Source: Oligoflexia bacterium (GTDB taxonomy: Bacteria > Bdellovibrionota > UBA1018). Taken from it: a stretch of 64,000 nt of DNA. The position numbers and the translations under genes were made by a program. The notes under the pieces are model-generated. The model was not told the DNA's origin. It did not search any database and was given only the letters and a program-made list of their open reading frames with translations. This document shows, piece after piece, positions 31,255 to 42,139 of the stretch. Within the stretch, counting starts at the first letter, position 1. Each line of letters starts with the position of its first letter. The DNA lies in NCBI GenBank assembly GCA_903895855.1, contig CAITVN010000215.1, forward strand, positions 53,331 to 117,330, read 5' to 3'.

Positions 31255-31800
31255 TTACTTAGCCCCAGCAGCTTTACCCTGTTTACGAACAATGTGCTCG
31301 TTAACGTATTTAATCCCTTTTCCTTGATAAGGTTCAGGCTTCCTAAATGATCTAATTTTTGCTGCGACCATTCCAACCAAAACTTTATCAGCGCCACTCA
31401 CCACTAACCTCGTGTTATTTTCTACCTTGGCTGAAATTCCAGCCGGCAATTCATAGTCAACAGCATGAGAGTAACCAAGGGTCAAACTCAAGCTATTGCC
31501 CTTTGAAGCAGCGCGAAATCCAACCCCTACGATGTCTAATTCTTTCGTAAAACCGACATGAACTCCTGTCACCATATTAGCAATCAGAGTTCTAGACAGA
31601 CCAAAGAGGGCTGCAGCTTTTTCGCTCTCAGCTTCAACTTTCTCTACGATAATAGTTCCGGCCTCGATCTTGGCGCGAACTCCCGCAGGTAACTTATGTG
31701 AAAGCTTCCCTTTTGGGCCCTCTACACTGACGAGTCCATCCTTGATATCTACTTTAACACCTTGAGCGATCTTGACAGGCACTTTTCCTACACGCGACAT
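31255..31800 (-). CDS. rplF: Ribosomal protein L6
   Basis: MSRVGKVPVKIAQGVKVDIKDGLVSVEGPKGKLSHKL; PEPYQGKGIKYVNEHIVRKQGK. Confidence 0.97.
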   Translation of the reverse strand: MSRVGKVPVKIAQGVKVDIKDGLVSVEGPKGKLSHKLPAGVRAKIEAGTIIVEKVEAESEKAAALFGLSRTLIANMVTGVHVGFTKELDIVGVGFRAASKGNSLSLTLGYSHAVDYELPAGISAKVENNTRLVVSGADKVLVGMVAAKIRSFRKPEPYQGKGIKYVNEHIVRKQGKAAGAK

Positions 31801-31804
31801 ATAA

Positions 31805-32203
31805 TCACCATACCTCAGCTAGAACTTCGCCACCCAACCGTTGAGCCCGCGCTCTTTGTCCGGCCATGACTCCTTTTGAAGTCGACACGATAGCAATCCC
31901 TGCGCCACTTAGCGGCCTCGGAATCCCTTCAAAACCAGTGTATTGACGCAAGCCAGGTCGGCTTACTCGACGAATTCCACGAATGACTGAACTTCCGTCA
32001 TCGGCGTACTTCAAATACAACTTGATGGTCGGAATACCACCATCACGCTGAAGTCGAAAATTACGAATGTAACCTTCATCTTTCAACACCCGAACAACAT
32101 TTGCCTTCAAACGAGACGCAGGCACTTCTACCTTTTCGTGCTTCTCTTGAGTGGCATTTCTTATTCTAGTCAACAAATCTGCAATTGGATCAGTCATGCT
32201 CAT
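31805..32203 (-). CDS. rpsH: Ribosomal protein S8
   Basis: MSMTDPIADLLTRIRNATQEKHEKVEVPASRLK. Confidence 0.97.
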   Translation of the reverse strand: MSMTDPIADLLTRIRNATQEKHEKVEVPASRLKANVVRVLKDEGYIRNFRLQRDGGIPTIKLYLKYADDGSSVIRGIRRVSRPGLRQYTGFEGIPRPLSGAGIAIVSTSKGVMAGQRARAQRLGGEVLAEVW

Positions 32204-32216
32204 AAAATTTAAACTC

Positions 32217-32402
32217 CTACCAACTTGACTTCGTTACACCCGGAAGCTGCCCCTTCAGAGCTAACCCACGGAAACATAGCCTACACATATTAAAGCGCCT
32301 CATATAAGCCCGTGGTCGACCACAGAGTCCGCATCTATTTCTGACGCGCACTGCAAATTTTTTCTTTTCACCGATTTTTGTAAATTTAGCGAGTGTTGAC
32401 AA
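32217..32402 (-). CDS. rpsN: Ribosomal protein S14 (short, zinc-binding type)
   Basis: [42 protein letters not shown]. Confidence 0.97.
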   Translation of the reverse strand: MSTLAKFTKIGEKKKFAVRVRNRCGLCGRPRAYMRRFNMCRLCFRGLALKGQLPGVTKSSW

Positions 32403-32415
32403 GATCTACTCCTTA

Positions 32416-33168
32416 TTACTTACGAAATGGCATGCCCAATTCAGCCAAAACTGCTCTCGCATGCTCATTGTTTTTCGCACTAGTCGTGATTGTTACAGTC
32501 AAACCATGAATTTTTTCGACCGCATCATAGTTGATCTCCGGAAAGATAATCTGTTCTTTAATTCCAAAAGAATAATTACCCCGACCATCGAAGGCTTTTG
32601 GGCTAACTCCTTTGAAATCTCGAACACGTGCAAGCGCAACATTCATCAGGCGATCTAAAAACTCGTACATTCTCGCGCGACGTAAAGTAACCATAACACC
32701 TATGGTATTCCCCTTACGCAACTTGAAGGCCGCAATAGCTTTTTTTGCCTTGGTCAACACTGGCTTTTGACCAGTAATTGCCATGATTTCATCGACTACA
32801 CTGTCAAGAATCTTTGGATTTCCAACAGCATCTTTCAATGCACAGTTAATCGAAATCTTTTCGATTCTAGGTACTTCCATAATATTCCCGAACTGAAATT
32901 GCTTCATCATCTCAGGAACAACTTTTTCTCGATACATCTTGTGAAGCCTTGGCTCTTTTGATGGAGACACTTTGGTTTCACCAGCAGCCGCAATCGTTAC
33001 CGATCCGCCACTCGTTTCTTTCTTTCGATTCTTACCTCGCGCCGCTCCGTCTGCACTCTTCTTCTGACTCTTTTGCCCAGCGTCAGATTCTGTTGCAGCC
33101 TTCTTTTCTTTCGAAGCATCGCCAGAGTTCTTTGTCTTTGATTCACTACCTACGTCAGCCACAACCAA
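32416..33168 (-). CDS. rplE: Ribosomal protein L5 with about 70-aa low-complexity N-terminal extension
   Basis: Core [32 protein letters not shown]...; N-terminal K/A/S/E-rich extension in the same ORF. Confidence 0.95.
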   Translation of the reverse strand: MVVADVGSESKTKNSGDASKEKKAATESDAGQKSQKKSADGAARGKNRKKETSGGSVTIAAAGETKVSPSKEPRLHKMYREKVVPEMMKQFQFGNIMEVPRIEKISINCALKDAVGNPKILDSVVDEIMAITGQKPVLTKAKKAIAAFKLRKGNTIGVMVTLRRARMYEFLDRLMNVALARVRDFKGVSPKAFDGRGNYSFGIKEQIIFPEINYDAVEKIHGLTVTITTSAKNNEHARAVLAELGMPFRK

Positions 33169-33186
33169 AACCTCCGTTACCTACTA

Positions 33187-33540
33187 TTAGACAGCATCCA
33201 AACTTGATGAACACCGTTTACAAATTCGAGTCTTTTTAACTTCCTTAGAAGTTCCTTTTTTCTCAAGCTTAATGCCATGTCGAACACCGCGCTTACACTT
33301 GCCGCAAAAAAGCAAAACATTTGAAACACTAATAGGAAGCTCTTTTTCAATAATGCCCCCATTTGGATTCTTCTGCGATGGCTTAACATGTTTAGAAACC
33401 AAATTAAGCTTTTCAACGGTGACGCGCATCGTCTTCGCGTTAATCCCGATAACTTTCCCAGTCTTGCTTTTCTCTTTACCAGCAATAACCTGAACAAGAT
33501 CGTTCTTCTTTAAACCAGTTTTTGGCAATTTTACATTCAT
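33187..33540 (-). CDS. rplX: Ribosomal protein L24 with CxxC zinc-ribbon-like motifs
   Basis: KNDLVQVIAGKEKSKTGKVIGINAKTMRVTVEKLNLVSKHVKPSQKNPNGGIIEKELPISVSNVLLFCGKCKRG...RICKRC. Confidence 0.96.
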   Translation of the reverse strand: MNVKLPKTGLKKNDLVQVIAGKEKSKTGKVIGINAKTMRVTVEKLNLVSKHVKPSQKNPNGGIIEKELPISVSNVLLFCGKCKRGVRHGIKLEKKGTSKEVKKTRICKRCSSSLDAV

Positions 33541-33557
33541 AAAAATACGTCCTTCGC

Positions 33558-33932
33558 TTAAATCACTTCAGGGGCTAATGAAATAATTTTTGTAAATGCC
33601 CTTGCGCGTAACTCTCTCGCAACTGGTCCAAAAATTCGTGTTCCAATAGGTTCATTTTGAGCGTTAATCAAAACGGCCGAATTGACGTCAAAACGGATAT
33701 AGCTTCCATCGTGCCGATTAATTTCTTTCTTGGTTCGAACGATGACAGCCTTCACGACGTCACCCTTCTTAACTTTGGCGTTTGATGAAGCGTCCTTAAC
33801 AGTCACTACAATCACATCACCAACCGACGCATACTTTCGTCGAGTTCCACCCAATACTTTTATACACATTACCGACTTGGCGCCGGAATTGTCCGCCACA
33901 TCAAGGCGAGTACGCATCTGAATCATACTCAA
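33558..33932 (-). CDS. rplN: Ribosomal protein L14
   Basis: [27 protein letters not shown]. Confidence 0.97.
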   Translation of the reverse strand: MSMIQMRTRLDVADNSGAKSVMCIKVLGGTRRKYASVGDVIVVTVKDASSNAKVKKGDVVKAVIVRTKKEINRHDGSYIRFDVNSAVLINAQNEPIGTRIFGPVARELRARAFTKIISLAPEVI

Positions 33933-33969
33933 TCTCCTATAAAAACTTTTTCAATAGTTTCTTTTATTC

Positions 33970-34362
33970 TCAAACCCCTAGTTCAGCATCAGACCCAACT
34001 AGCGCTGTTCTGATAATTTTCTTGAGAGCCCATCGCTTTTCTTTACTCAACGGTCTGCTTTCAATCAAACTTACCAAATCACCATTTTTAGCCGAATTTT
34101 TCTCATCATGAGCCTTATATCGCTCTGACTTCGTAACATATTTTTTATATAAACGATGCCTAACTTGACGATCAACCTTAACGACAATCGTTTTGGTCAT
34201 TTTATCAGAAACAACCAACCCTACGAGCTCTCTACGGTTGCCGATACCATCTACAACTGGGGCTACGGCGGCAGTCTTAACAACGGACTTCTCATCAACC
34301 TTAGACTTTGATGCGGCTGGCTTACTCGACTGACTTTTACTCGACTTAACTTTCTTTTCCAT
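33970..34362 (-). CDS. rpsQ: Ribosomal protein S17 with about 45-aa N-terminal extension
   Basis: Core [69 protein letters not shown]. Confidence 0.95.
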   Translation of the reverse strand: MEKKVKSSKSQSSKPAASKSKVDEKSVVKTAAVAPVVDGIGNRRELVGLVVSDKMTKTIVVKVDRQVRHRLYKKYVTKSERYKAHDEKNSAKNGDLVSLIESRPLSKEKRWALKKIIRTALVGSDAELGV

Positions 34363-34394
34363 TTTCTCTCCAAACTAAAGAAACGATCTGGCAA

Positions 34395-34592
34395 TTACTT
34401 AGTCGACACACTCAGCAACATCTTTACCCGAGAAATATTTTTTCTCAGCTTCCACAACTGCGCCGTGTTCTCAAGCTGTCCAGTCACACTCTTCATCTTG
34501 GCCTGAAACCAATCTGACTCGAGCCCCCGTAGCTTGACGTTCAACTCATCTTTTGTAAGATTCCGAAGTTCCTTTATCGACTTATTTGACAT
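34395..34592 (-). CDS. rpmC: Ribosomal protein L29
   Basis: IKELRNLTKDELNVKLRGLESDWFQAKMKSVTGQLENTAQLWKLRKNISRVKMLL. Confidence 0.96.
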   Translation of the reverse strand: MSNKSIKELRNLTKDELNVKLRGLESDWFQAKMKSVTGQLENTAQLWKLRKNISRVKMLLSVSTK

Positions 34593-34612
34593 ATAGCAAT
34601 ACCCCTAAAAAC

Positions 34613-35089
34613 TTATTTAACTGCCGCGGCAGCAGCTTTCAACGCCACAGCCTTTTTTAACTTCTCAACTGCAACCATTTCAGTGTCTTTGCCGACTGCT
34701 TTACACTTAATTGGCAACTTATGTCCAGCTAGACGCAGCGCTTCAAATGCCTCAACCTTTGTAATGCCTGACATTTCAAACACAATTCGCCCTGGCTTAA
34801 TCACAGCAGCCCATTCCTCGACGTTTCCTTTACCAGAACCCATTCGAGTCTCGGCAGCCTTCTTGGTGAGGGGCTTATCCGGGAATATCCGAACCCAAAC
34901 CTGTCCACCACGTTTGATGTATCGCGTCATAGCGACTCGAGAAGCCTCAATTTGACGTGCTGTGATCTTACCGCAACCTGTTGCTTGAAGGCCAAACTCA
35001 CCGAAGAAAAGACAACCTCCTCGGTCAGCTTTGCCTCTCATTTTACCCTTCTGAACTTTTCTCCACTTAACTCTTTTTGGTGCTAACAT
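34613..35089 (-). CDS. rplP: Ribosomal protein L16
   Basis: [36 protein letters not shown]. Confidence 0.97.
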   Translation of the reverse strand: MLAPKRVKWRKVQKGKMRGKADRGGCLFFGEFGLQATGCGKITARQIEASRVAMTRYIKRGGQVWVRIFPDKPLTKKAAETRMGSGKGNVEEWAAVIKPGRIVFEMSGITKVEAFEALRLAGHKLPIKCKAVGKDTEMVAVEKLKKAVALKAAAAAVK

Positions 35090-35103
35090 CGTTGGTCCCC
35101 TTC

Positions 35104-35787
35104 TTAAGCGCGACCTTCGCCAGTTTGATGAGCCCGCTGTTCAACCAGTGCTTGCTTCTTAAGCGTCGGCGCCTCACCGTTATATACCCAAGCCTTCACC
35201 CCAATAACGCCATACGTCGTATGAGCTTCAGCTGTTCCGTAGTCAATATTGGCCCGAAGAGTATGAAGAGGTACACTGTCTTCACTGTACCACTCGGTTC
35301 TCGCAATTTCGGCACCACCAAGTCGTCCAGAAACTCGAATCTTGATTCCTTTAATTCCCTGTTTGAAAGCGGCCGTCATACACTTCTTCATCGCCCTACG
35401 AAATGCTACTCGCTTCTCTAATTGTGAGGCGACATTTTCGGCGATCAAAGTTGCGTTTGCTTCTGCTTTCTTAACTTCAATAATGTTCAGGAATACTTCA
35501 TTCTTCGATAGTTTTTGAACCTCAGCCTTCAAAACTTCTACGCCAGCTCCCTTTTTACCGATAACGATACCGGGCCTTGCAGTGTGAACATTCACTTTAA
35601 CTTTATTGGCAGCTCGCTCGATATCGATTTTCGCGATCCCAGCGCTGTACAATTTCTTCTTAAGAAATTCACGAAGCTTAAGATCTTCATGCAATAGCCG
35701 CGAGTAATCTTTCTTGGAATACCAACGACTGTCCCAAGTTCTAGTTACACCGAGCCGAAAACCAATTGGATTAACCTTCTGACCCAT
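35104..35787 (-). CDS. rpsC: Ribosomal protein S3
   Basis: [28 protein letters not shown]. Confidence 0.97.
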   Translation of the reverse strand: MGQKVNPIGFRLGVTRTWDSRWYSKKDYSRLLHEDLKLREFLKKKLYSAGIAKIDIERAANKVKVNVHTARPGIVIGKKGAGVEVLKAEVQKLSKNEVFLNIIEVKKAEANATLIAENVASQLEKRVAFRRAMKKCMTAAFKQGIKGIKIRVSGRLGGAEIARTEWYSEDSVPLHTLRANIDYGTAEAHTTYGVIGVKAWVYNGEAPTLKKQALVEQRAHQTGEGRA

Positions 35788-35811
35788 CGTCTTTCCTCAT
35801 TTCCTCAAAAA

Positions 35812-36147
35812 TTACTTCTCGGCCAATGTCACACTGACATGGCAAGTTCTTTTATTAATACGAAAAGCTGACCCCTTTGCGCGTGGTCTAAATCTTTTCA
35901 AAATTGTTCCATTTCCAACCAAAAGCTCTTTAATGAAAAGCTGGTCAATATCGACCGTACCCTTCTGATTTGCATTAGAAGAAGCACTTTTTAACAAAGT
36001 AAAAAGAACTCCCGCCGTACGCTTACGACTCGAAAGCTGTAGGTAATTGAGTGCTTCATTCACACCCTTTCCTCTCACTTCGTCAGCGAGCATTCCCATT
36101 TTTCTGGATGTAATTCGCACTGAACTGACTTTTGCTGTAAAACTCAT
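35812..36147 (-). CDS. rplV: Ribosomal protein L22
   Basis: SSVRITSRKMGMLADEVRGKGVNEALNYLQLSSRKRTAGVLFTLLKSASSNANQ. Confidence 0.97.
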   Translation of the reverse strand: MSFTAKVSSVRITSRKMGMLADEVRGKGVNEALNYLQLSSRKRTAGVLFTLLKSASSNANQKGTVDIDQLFIKELLVGNGTILKRFRPRAKGSAFRINKRTCHVSVTLAEK

Positions 36148-36170
36148 ATTTACCTCACCCTATTCCTGAA

Positions 36171-36503
36171 TTACTTCGCAGCCGGAGCCGCGGCCTTAGC
36201 TGGTGCTGCACCTGAAGGCGCCGGAGCGTCTGCAGCTTTTTTATCAGCAGGAGTATGACCATGAAAGGTACGTGTAGGTGCAAATTCACCCATCTTGTGG
36301 CCTACCATATTTTCAGTCACATAAACCGGCACAAACTTTTTACCATTGTGGACTGCGAAGGTTAGCCCGACAAAATCCGGAAGGACAGTCGAACGCCTAG
36401 ACCAGGTCTTAATTACTTTTCTATCTTGCGTCTGTTTAGCAGTTGTTACTTTTTTTGCTAAATGATCATCACAAAATGGGCCTTTTTTAATTGATCGAGC
36501 CAC
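36171..36503 (-). CDS. rpsS: Ribosomal protein S19 with Ala/Pro-rich C-terminal tail
   Basis: [43 protein letters not shown]. Confidence 0.96.
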   Translation of the reverse strand: MARSIKKGPFCDDHLAKKVTTAKQTQDRKVIKTWSRRSTVLPDFVGLTFAVHNGKKFVPVYVTENMVGHKMGEFAPTRTFHGHTPADKKAADAPAPSGAAPAKAAAPAAK

Positions 36504-36524
36504 AGTTTATCTCCTTCTCAAAAA

Positions 36525-37358
36525 TCACTTACGTCTTTTGATAATAAACGCATCAGTTCGCTTATTATTCCGTGTTTTATAACCCTTAGCTGGTTGTCCC
36601 CAAGGAGAACGTGGGTGTCCACCTCCCGAAGATTTTCCTTCACCACCACCATGAGGATGGTCAATCGGATTCATCGAAACGCCTCTGTTAGTTGGACGAA
36701 TGCCCAACCAACGGGTTCGGCCCGCTTTACCAATCGTAATATTCTCATTGTCAGTATTCGAAAGCTGCCCAATAGATGCCTTGCAAGTCGAATGCAACAA
36801 TCGCATCTCACCGCTTGGCATCTTAACTTGGCAATACTCACCTTCTTTAGCCATCAACTGAGCGTAACCGCCAGCAGACCGGGCTAGTTTGCCACCTTGG
36901 CCCGGCAATACTTCGACATTGTGAATCAGAGTTCCCACTGGAATTGATGACAACATCAAATTGTTGGCCGGCTTAATATCGGCAGACTCGCTCGCAAGAA
37001 CTTTATCTCCGACAACAAGGTTCAATGGAGCCAAAATGAACCGCTTATCGCCATCGGCATAATTCAATAGAGCAATGTACGCCGTTCTATTAGGATCATA
37101 CTCAATTGATGCGACCGTAGCCGGTACGTCTCTCTTATCTCTAAGAAAATCTACCATTCGATACTTACGCTTATGACCCCCGCCTCTATGGCGAACCGTC
37201 ATTTTACCTAGGGAATTTCTTCCACCAGTTGAAGACTTGGCTTGCACCAAACGTCGTGGGCGCGATGGTAATTCACTTCGAGGAGTCAAAACTGTGAAAT
37301 CAGCCACAGTCTTGTATCTCATTGAGGGAGTTGTTGGTTTAAAAGATTTTACTGCCAT
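36525..37358 (-). CDS. rplB: Ribosomal protein L2
   Basis: [45 protein letters not shown]. Confidence 0.98.
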   Translation of the reverse strand: MAVKSFKPTTPSMRYKTVADFTVLTPRSELPSRPRRLVQAKSSTGGRNSLGKMTVRHRGGGHKRKYRMVDFLRDKRDVPATVASIEYDPNRTAYIALLNYADGDKRFILAPLNLVVGDKVLASESADIKPANNLMLSSIPVGTLIHNVEVLPGQGGKLARSAGGYAQLMAKEGEYCQVKMPSGEMRLLHSTCKASIGQLSNTDNENITIGKAGRTRWLGIRPTNRGVSMNPIDHPHGGGEGKSSGGGHPRSPWGQPAKGYKTRNNKRTDAFIIKRRK

Positions 37359-37381
37359 AAATTTAGCCTCTCAATAACCGC

Positions 37382-37672
37382 CTATTTAGTTTGAAAAAAA
37401 TCGATCTTCTGGCCTTCAGCCAATGTCACGAAAGCTTTCTTCCAATTTGGGTTTTTTCGCTCAAATTTTCCTGCTTTTTTCACTTTGCCGTGAACAACCA
37501 GGGTTCGAACTTGACGGACTCGAACATTGAATAATTGTTGAACTGCATCTCTAATTTCATTTTTATTGGCAGCAGCAGTCACTTCAAATACATACTGACC
37601 GGCCAATTCAGAAAGGGCAGTACTTTTTTCACTTATAATTGGTCTTTTAATGACTTCATAAACTGATCGCAT
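37382..37672 (-). CDS. rplW: Ribosomal protein L23
   Basis: VIKRPIISEKSTALSELAGQYVFEVTAAANKNEIRDAVQQLFNVRV. Confidence 0.97.
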   Translation of the reverse strand: MRSVYEVIKRPIISEKSTALSELAGQYVFEVTAAANKNEIRDAVQQLFNVRVRQVRTLVVHGKVKKAGKFERKNPNWKKAFVTLAEGQKIDFFQTK

Positions 37673-37682
37673 ACATTACCCC

Positions 37683-38318
37683 TTAATTACCACTCGTGGT
37701 CAAACGAGCTTCAATCGCCTGAACAGCTTTCTTTGAAACAACGATCCACTCATACTTCACAAGATCGTATGTATTCAAACCATCGGTTCTAAGAACTTTC
37801 AGATTTGGAATATTCTTTCCTGCTTGCTCCAAAACTTTATTAGTTTCATCGATCACAAGAACCTTTGAAGTAAGAGCAAACTTGCCCCTCACCACATCAA
37901 ACAAGACTTTAGTTTTCGCAGCCGAAAGATTGAATTCATCAACAACCAATAATCGCTTTGAGAAAAATCGATCAGAAAGAGCCGACCTTAAAGCACCACG
38001 AACCATCTCTTTCGGTGTACCTTGAAAATAACAACGAGGCCTTGGTCCGAAGTTCTGACCACCACCAACATTCAATGATGAACGAGTCGAACCCTGACGA
38101 GCATTACCAGTGCCTTTTTGCTTGAATGGCTTTTTTCCGCCGCCGCGAACTTCGCTCTTAGTAAGAGTCTTCGCCGTCCCCTGACGTCGGGTAGCCAATT
38201 GACCTTTGATCACCTGATGAACCAGTGGGTAATTCACTTTTGTCGAAAAAACGCTATCATCTAGGTCTAACGTTCCAACTTTTTTCTTATTCAAATCTAT
38301 AATTTCAATCGTTGGCAT
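37683..38318 (-). CDS. rplD: Ribosomal protein L4
   Basis: RQGTAKTLTKSEVRGGGKKPFKQKGTGNARQGSTRSSLNVGGGQNFGP. Confidence 0.97.
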   Translation of the reverse strand: MPTIEIIDLNKKKVGTLDLDDSVFSTKVNYPLVHQVIKGQLATRRQGTAKTLTKSEVRGGGKKPFKQKGTGNARQGSTRSSLNVGGGQNFGPRPRCYFQGTPKEMVRGALRSALSDRFFSKRLLVVDEFNLSAAKTKVLFDVVRGKFALTSKVLVIDETNKVLEQAGKNIPNLKVLRTDGLNTYDLVKYEWIVVSKKAVQAIEARLTTSGN

Positions 38319-38346
38319 ATGCCCTCAACTCCATCTCTGAATCAGA

Positions 38347-39057
38347 CTATAAACTTTTAACCGCTTTACGAACTGTAATAACACCGCTTCTTGGTCCTGG
38401 AACACTTCCGTGAACCAAGATCAATCCATTCTCAACATCAACCTTAACAACTTTAATGTTTTGGACGGTTACCTTTACATTGCCCATTTGGCCAGGCATT
38501 TTCTTATTTTTGAAACATTTTCCGGGATCGGCTCGATTTCCGATAGAACCTAGCGATCGATGATTCACAGAGGCACCGTGGGTCTTGTGTCCACCAGCCA
38601 TATGAAAGCGCTTCATACCGCCCTGAAATCCTTTACCCTTACTCACTGAGGTCACATCAACGAGATCGCCGTCTTTTAGAAAGTCAAGACCCAGCTCATT
38701 GCCAACAGTCAAACCGTCAAGCTTGTCGTCAGCCGACACGCGAAACTCTTGATAGTGATAGAAGCCAGTAGCATTTACTTTCTTCGCAATGCCAGCTTCT
38801 GGTTTTGTGGTATTTTTAGCTTTTTTCTCAATAAAGCCCACTTGAACAGCTGAATAACCCTCTTTGGTTTTAGACTTCAACTGTGTGATCACATTTGATC
38901 GTAACTCGATAACCGTGACAGCCTGAAGGGCTCCATCAGCAGTGTACACTTGAGTCATTCCAGCCTTCACACCTAAGATTCCGCCACGGCCACTTGCAAG
39001 CGTACTCTTAGCGCGATTTGTGGTACTAGACACACTTTTAGCGTTCTGGTTTTCCAT
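38347..39057 (-). CDS. rplC: Ribosomal protein L3
   Basis: GILGVKAGMTQVYTADG; KGFQGGMKRFHMAGGHKTHGASVNHRSLGSIG. A start at MENQNAK (39057) is preferred over the track GTG at 39096, which lies at the edge of a hairpin. Confidence 0.94.
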   Translation of the reverse strand: MENQNAKSVSSTTNRAKSTLASGRGGILGVKAGMTQVYTADGALQAVTVIELRSNVITQLKSKTKEGYSAVQVGFIEKKAKNTTKPEAGIAKKVNATGFYHYQEFRVSADDKLDGLTVGNELGLDFLKDGDLVDVTSVSKGKGFQGGMKRFHMAGGHKTHGASVNHRSLGSIGNRADPGKCFKNKKMPGQMGNVKVTVQNIKVVKVDVENGLILVHGSVPGPRSGVITVRKAVKSL

Positions 39058-39096
39058 AGTTTCCCGCACTCCAATTTCTACATCTACGTTCTTCAC

Positions 39097-39118
39097 GTGC
39101 CTCAGAAATCTGAGACAC
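39097..39118 (-). other. Small RNA hairpin immediately upstream of rplC
   Basis: Minus strand GTGTCTCAGATTTCTGAGGCAC: near-perfect stem around a short loop. Confidence 0.6.
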
Positions 39119-39132
39119 TTGATTGACTAAGC

Positions 39133-39204
39133 TTTTCTCACAGTAGCATCACCGGGAAGCCGTCAGTTATGACGTCAAGGCCGCCGGATGCTTGCACTGT
39201 AAAA
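39133..39204 (-). promoter_or_regulatory. Extended imperfect stem-loop in the rpsJ-rplC intergenic region (candidate r-protein leader)
   Basis: Minus strand TTTTACAGTGCAAGCATCCGGCGGCCTTGACGTCATAACTGACGGCTTCCCGGTGATGCTACTGTGAGAAAA; arms CAGT/ACTG, GCATC/GATGC, CCGG/CCGG, apical CGTCA-TAAC-TGACG. Confidence 0.65.
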
Positions 39205-39395
39205 CCGGTCAAGTTGACTTACCAATTCGGAAAGGATTACCTTTGGAAGTGAGCAGTATCGACTTAACCACCTAATTTAATATTGCTGCTAGCTTTGGGG
39301 TCTAAGAGCAAAAACTTCACCAAGTTTAAAACACATTTTGAGGAAGAGTACTCTAATTAGAGGTTGTTCCCCAAAAATTCAAGAGAAAATTTAAA

Positions 39396-39707
39396 TTAAG
39401 ACTTAATTTCTACATCTACACCGGCAGACAGATCGAGTTTCATCAATGAATCGACGGTTTGTTGTGTAGGTTCTACAATATCTAGTAATCTTTTATGTGT
39501 TCTCACTTCGAATTGTTCGCGCGATTTTTTATCAATGTGCGGAGAACGAAGTACGCAATATTTATTGATAACGGTAGGAAGAGGAATCGGGCCTCTCACG
39601 GTAGCGCCAGTGCGCTTAGCTGTTTCAACGATCTCGAAGACCGACTGATCTAATACTCGGTGGTCAAAAGCTTTTAATTTAATACGAATTTTGTGTTCTA
39701 GAGCCAT
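39396..39707 (-). CDS. rpsJ: Ribosomal protein S10
   Basis: [40 protein letters not shown]. Confidence 0.97.
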   Translation of the reverse strand: MALEHKIRIKLKAFDHRVLDQSVFEIVETAKRTGATVRGPIPLPTVINKYCVLRSPHIDKKSREQFEVRTHKRLLDIVEPTQQTVDSLMKLDLSAGVDVEIKS

Positions 39708-39881
39708 TTTGCAGTCCCTTTCGATTGGTTTTTAACCATTTAAAGCCAAGGTCGAGTTCCCTCAGCGAGAGAAGGTATTCTCGTTGAGCAATTTCATTAT
39801 TGGCGTAGTTGTTCGTCTATAGAGGTAGTCAACCCGAAGATGCAAGAAGAATCGATCGCATCAGCGCGAAAACAAACACAG

Positions 39882-41963
39882 TTATCGAATCAGCACCCCA
39901 GCTTTTACCAAGATATCTTCAGCAGCAGCCTGAGGAACAGGCTCGTAGTGCGAAAACTCCATCGTGTAGTTTGCCCTACCCTGAGAGGCTGACCGCAACG
40001 CTGTGGAATAACCAAACATTTGCGCCAGAGGAACCTCGGCCTTGATTATCTGAAGACCATGACGCATTGCCATATTTAATATCTTACCGCGTCGTGAATT
40101 CAAGTCGCCGATGACTCCACCCATATAGGCCTCGGGGCAGCTCACCTCGCAACTCATCACAGGCTCAAGAAGCGTCGGGCCCCCTTTTTGGCAGGCCTCT
40201 TTAAATGCAATCGACGCGGCGATTTTATATGCAATTTCTGTTGAATCGGTCTCATGCGAAGAACCATCTAAGAGGGTCGCCTTCATGTCGACAGCTGGAA
40301 ATCCAGCCAGAACTCCGCCTAGCATCGCCTCTTGAACCCCTTTTTCGATCGCAGGAATGAACTCTCTTGGAATTTTGTCTGGCATAATCGAATTCACAAA
40401 CTGAAAGCCTTTTCCTCGAGCTATTGGCTCAAAAAGCAAAACGACATGCCCATACTGACCTTTACCTCCAGCATCGCGAATAAATTTTCCTTCGCCCTTT
40501 GCCGAGGCGCCGATAGTCTCTTTATACGCAACCTGAGGTTTACCAATGTTTCCTTCGACTTTAAACTCGCGCTTCATGCGGTCGACGATGATCTCAAGGT
40601 GCAGCTCGCCCATACCGCTGATCAAAGTCTGACCGGTATCTTCATTCACTGTGACTCTGAACGATGGGTCTTCCATCGCAAGCCTCTGCAACGCAGAACC
40701 CAATTTTTCTTGATCGGCTTTCGTCTTAGGCTCGATCGCAATTGAAATAACTGGTTCAGGAAATTCGATTTTCTCAAGCAAAATTGGCTCTTTTTCACTA
40801 CAAATCGTATCACCGGTGGTGCTAAAACGCATACCAACCGCAGCCGCAATCTCACCGATCGACACTTTATTAATGTCTTCGCGCTTATTGGCGTGCATCT
40901 GTAACAAACGCCCAATTCTCTCTCGCTTACCTTTTGCTGAATTGAGAACCATCTGACCAGTCTCTACCGAGCCAGAGTAGACTCGAAAAAATGTTAGGGT
41001 GCCAACAAACGGATCGTTCATGATCTTAAACGCAAGAGCCGAAAATGGCTCATCTAGTGCTGGCTTTCTTTTTAGCACAAATTCAAGCTTTTCTGGGTCA
41101 TGACCTTCGACTGGCTTAATATCTAACGGTGACGGTAAATAATCTAAGATAGCATCTAGCAGCGCTTGAACGCCTTTATTCTTGAAGCTCGCCCCACAAA
41201 GAACCGGAACCATCTTGAGCGAGATACACCCCTTACGAATAGCCGCATTGATTGAAGCTTCTGAAATCGCGCCACCCGACAAAAAAGCATCCATCAAGGT
41301 GTCATCGTACTCTGAAACAGCCTCGAGTAAAATTTCACGCGACTGTGCCGCTTCTTCTTTCAAGTTATCTGGGATTTCAATTTCATGAGGGGGTTTGTCG
41401 TTTGACTCCCAAACCAGAGCCTTCATTCTAACCAAATCAACATAGCCACTAAAGGTATCTTCAGCACCAATAGGAATTTGAATCGGAATCGCATTAGCAC
41501 CAAGACGCTCACGCATTTCGGTGACAACATCTGAAAAGTTAGCTCCGACTCGATCCATTTTATTGACAAAAGCAATTCGCGGAACATGGTATTTATTCGC
41601 CTGGCGCCAGACGGTTTCTGACTGGGGCTCAACCCCTCCGACAGCACAGAACACACCAATTGCTCCATCTAGCACTCGAAGAGATCTTTCAACTTCAATA
41701 GTGAAGTCAACATGCCCAGGGGTATCGATAATATTGATGCGGTAATCTTTCCAAAAGCAGGTCGTAGCAGCCGAAGTAATGGTAATACCTCGTTCTTGTT
41801 CTTGAGGCATCCAGTCCATGACAGTATTGCCTTCATGAACTTCGCCCATTTTATGAACTTTACCAGTGTAAAATAGAATTCGCTCAGTGGTCGTGGTCTT
41901 GCCAGCGTCGATGTGAGCCATGATTCCGATGTTACGAATTTTCAAAAGGTCGACTGAACTCAT
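39882..41963 (-). CDS. fusA: Elongation factor G
   Basis: [50 protein letters not shown]. Confidence 0.97.
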   Translation of the reverse strand: MSSVDLLKIRNIGIMAHIDAGKTTTTERILFYTGKVHKMGEVHEGNTVMDWMPQEQERGITITSAATTCFWKDYRINIIDTPGHVDFTIEVERSLRVLDGAIGVFCAVGGVEPQSETVWRQANKYHVPRIAFVNKMDRVGANFSDVVTEMRERLGANAIPIQIPIGAEDTFSGYVDLVRMKALVWESNDKPPHEIEIPDNLKEEAAQSREILLEAVSEYDDTLMDAFLSGGAISEASINAAIRKGCISLKMVPVLCGASFKNKGVQALLDAILDYLPSPLDIKPVEGHDPEKLEFVLKRKPALDEPFSALAFKIMNDPFVGTLTFFRVYSGSVETGQMVLNSAKGKRERIGRLLQMHANKREDINKVSIGEIAAAVGMRFSTTGDTICSEKEPILLEKIEFPEPVISIAIEPKTKADQEKLGSALQRLAMEDPSFRVTVNEDTGQTLISGMGELHLEIIVDRMKREFKVEGNIGKPQVAYKETIGASAKGEGKFIRDAGGKGQYGHVVLLFEPIARGKGFQFVNSIMPDKIPREFIPAIEKGVQEAMLGGVLAGFPAVDMKATLLDGSSHETDSTEIAYKIAASIAFKEACQKGGPTLLEPVMSCEVSCPEAYMGGVIGDLNSRRGKILNMAMRHGLQIIKAEVPLAQMFGYSTALRSASQGRANYTMEFSHYEPVPQAAAEDILVKAGVLIR

Positions 41964-42055
41964 TTTAAGTCCTTATTCAAATATTTCATTTACCCGAAGT
42001 GTAATCAAAGGATTCAATTTTGACCACACTTCTCAGGTGTCCAAAGTCTGCTCAC

Positions 42056-42095
42056 AAAACAAAAACCCCTTTGATCGTATCCGACCAAAGGGGTT
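42056..42095 (-). terminator. Rho-independent terminator between rpsG and fusA
   Basis: Minus strand AACCCCTTTGGTCGGATACGATCAAAGGGGTTTTTGTTTTG. Confidence 0.85.
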
Positions 42096-42139
42096 GATAA
42101 AAGTCTTACATAAAAGATTTTCTAACCAGCCGCTAGCAA

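Noticed and set aside
33177-33497. Alternative-frame minus ORF overlapping rplX (MFRLLLVKRKARLGK...)
   Set aside because: It overlaps rplX in another frame and has no family resemblance.
39708-39881. Looked for a tuf remnant between fusA and rpsJ
   Set aside because: No EF-Tu-like peptide block could be read in any minus frame of this 174-bp spacer.
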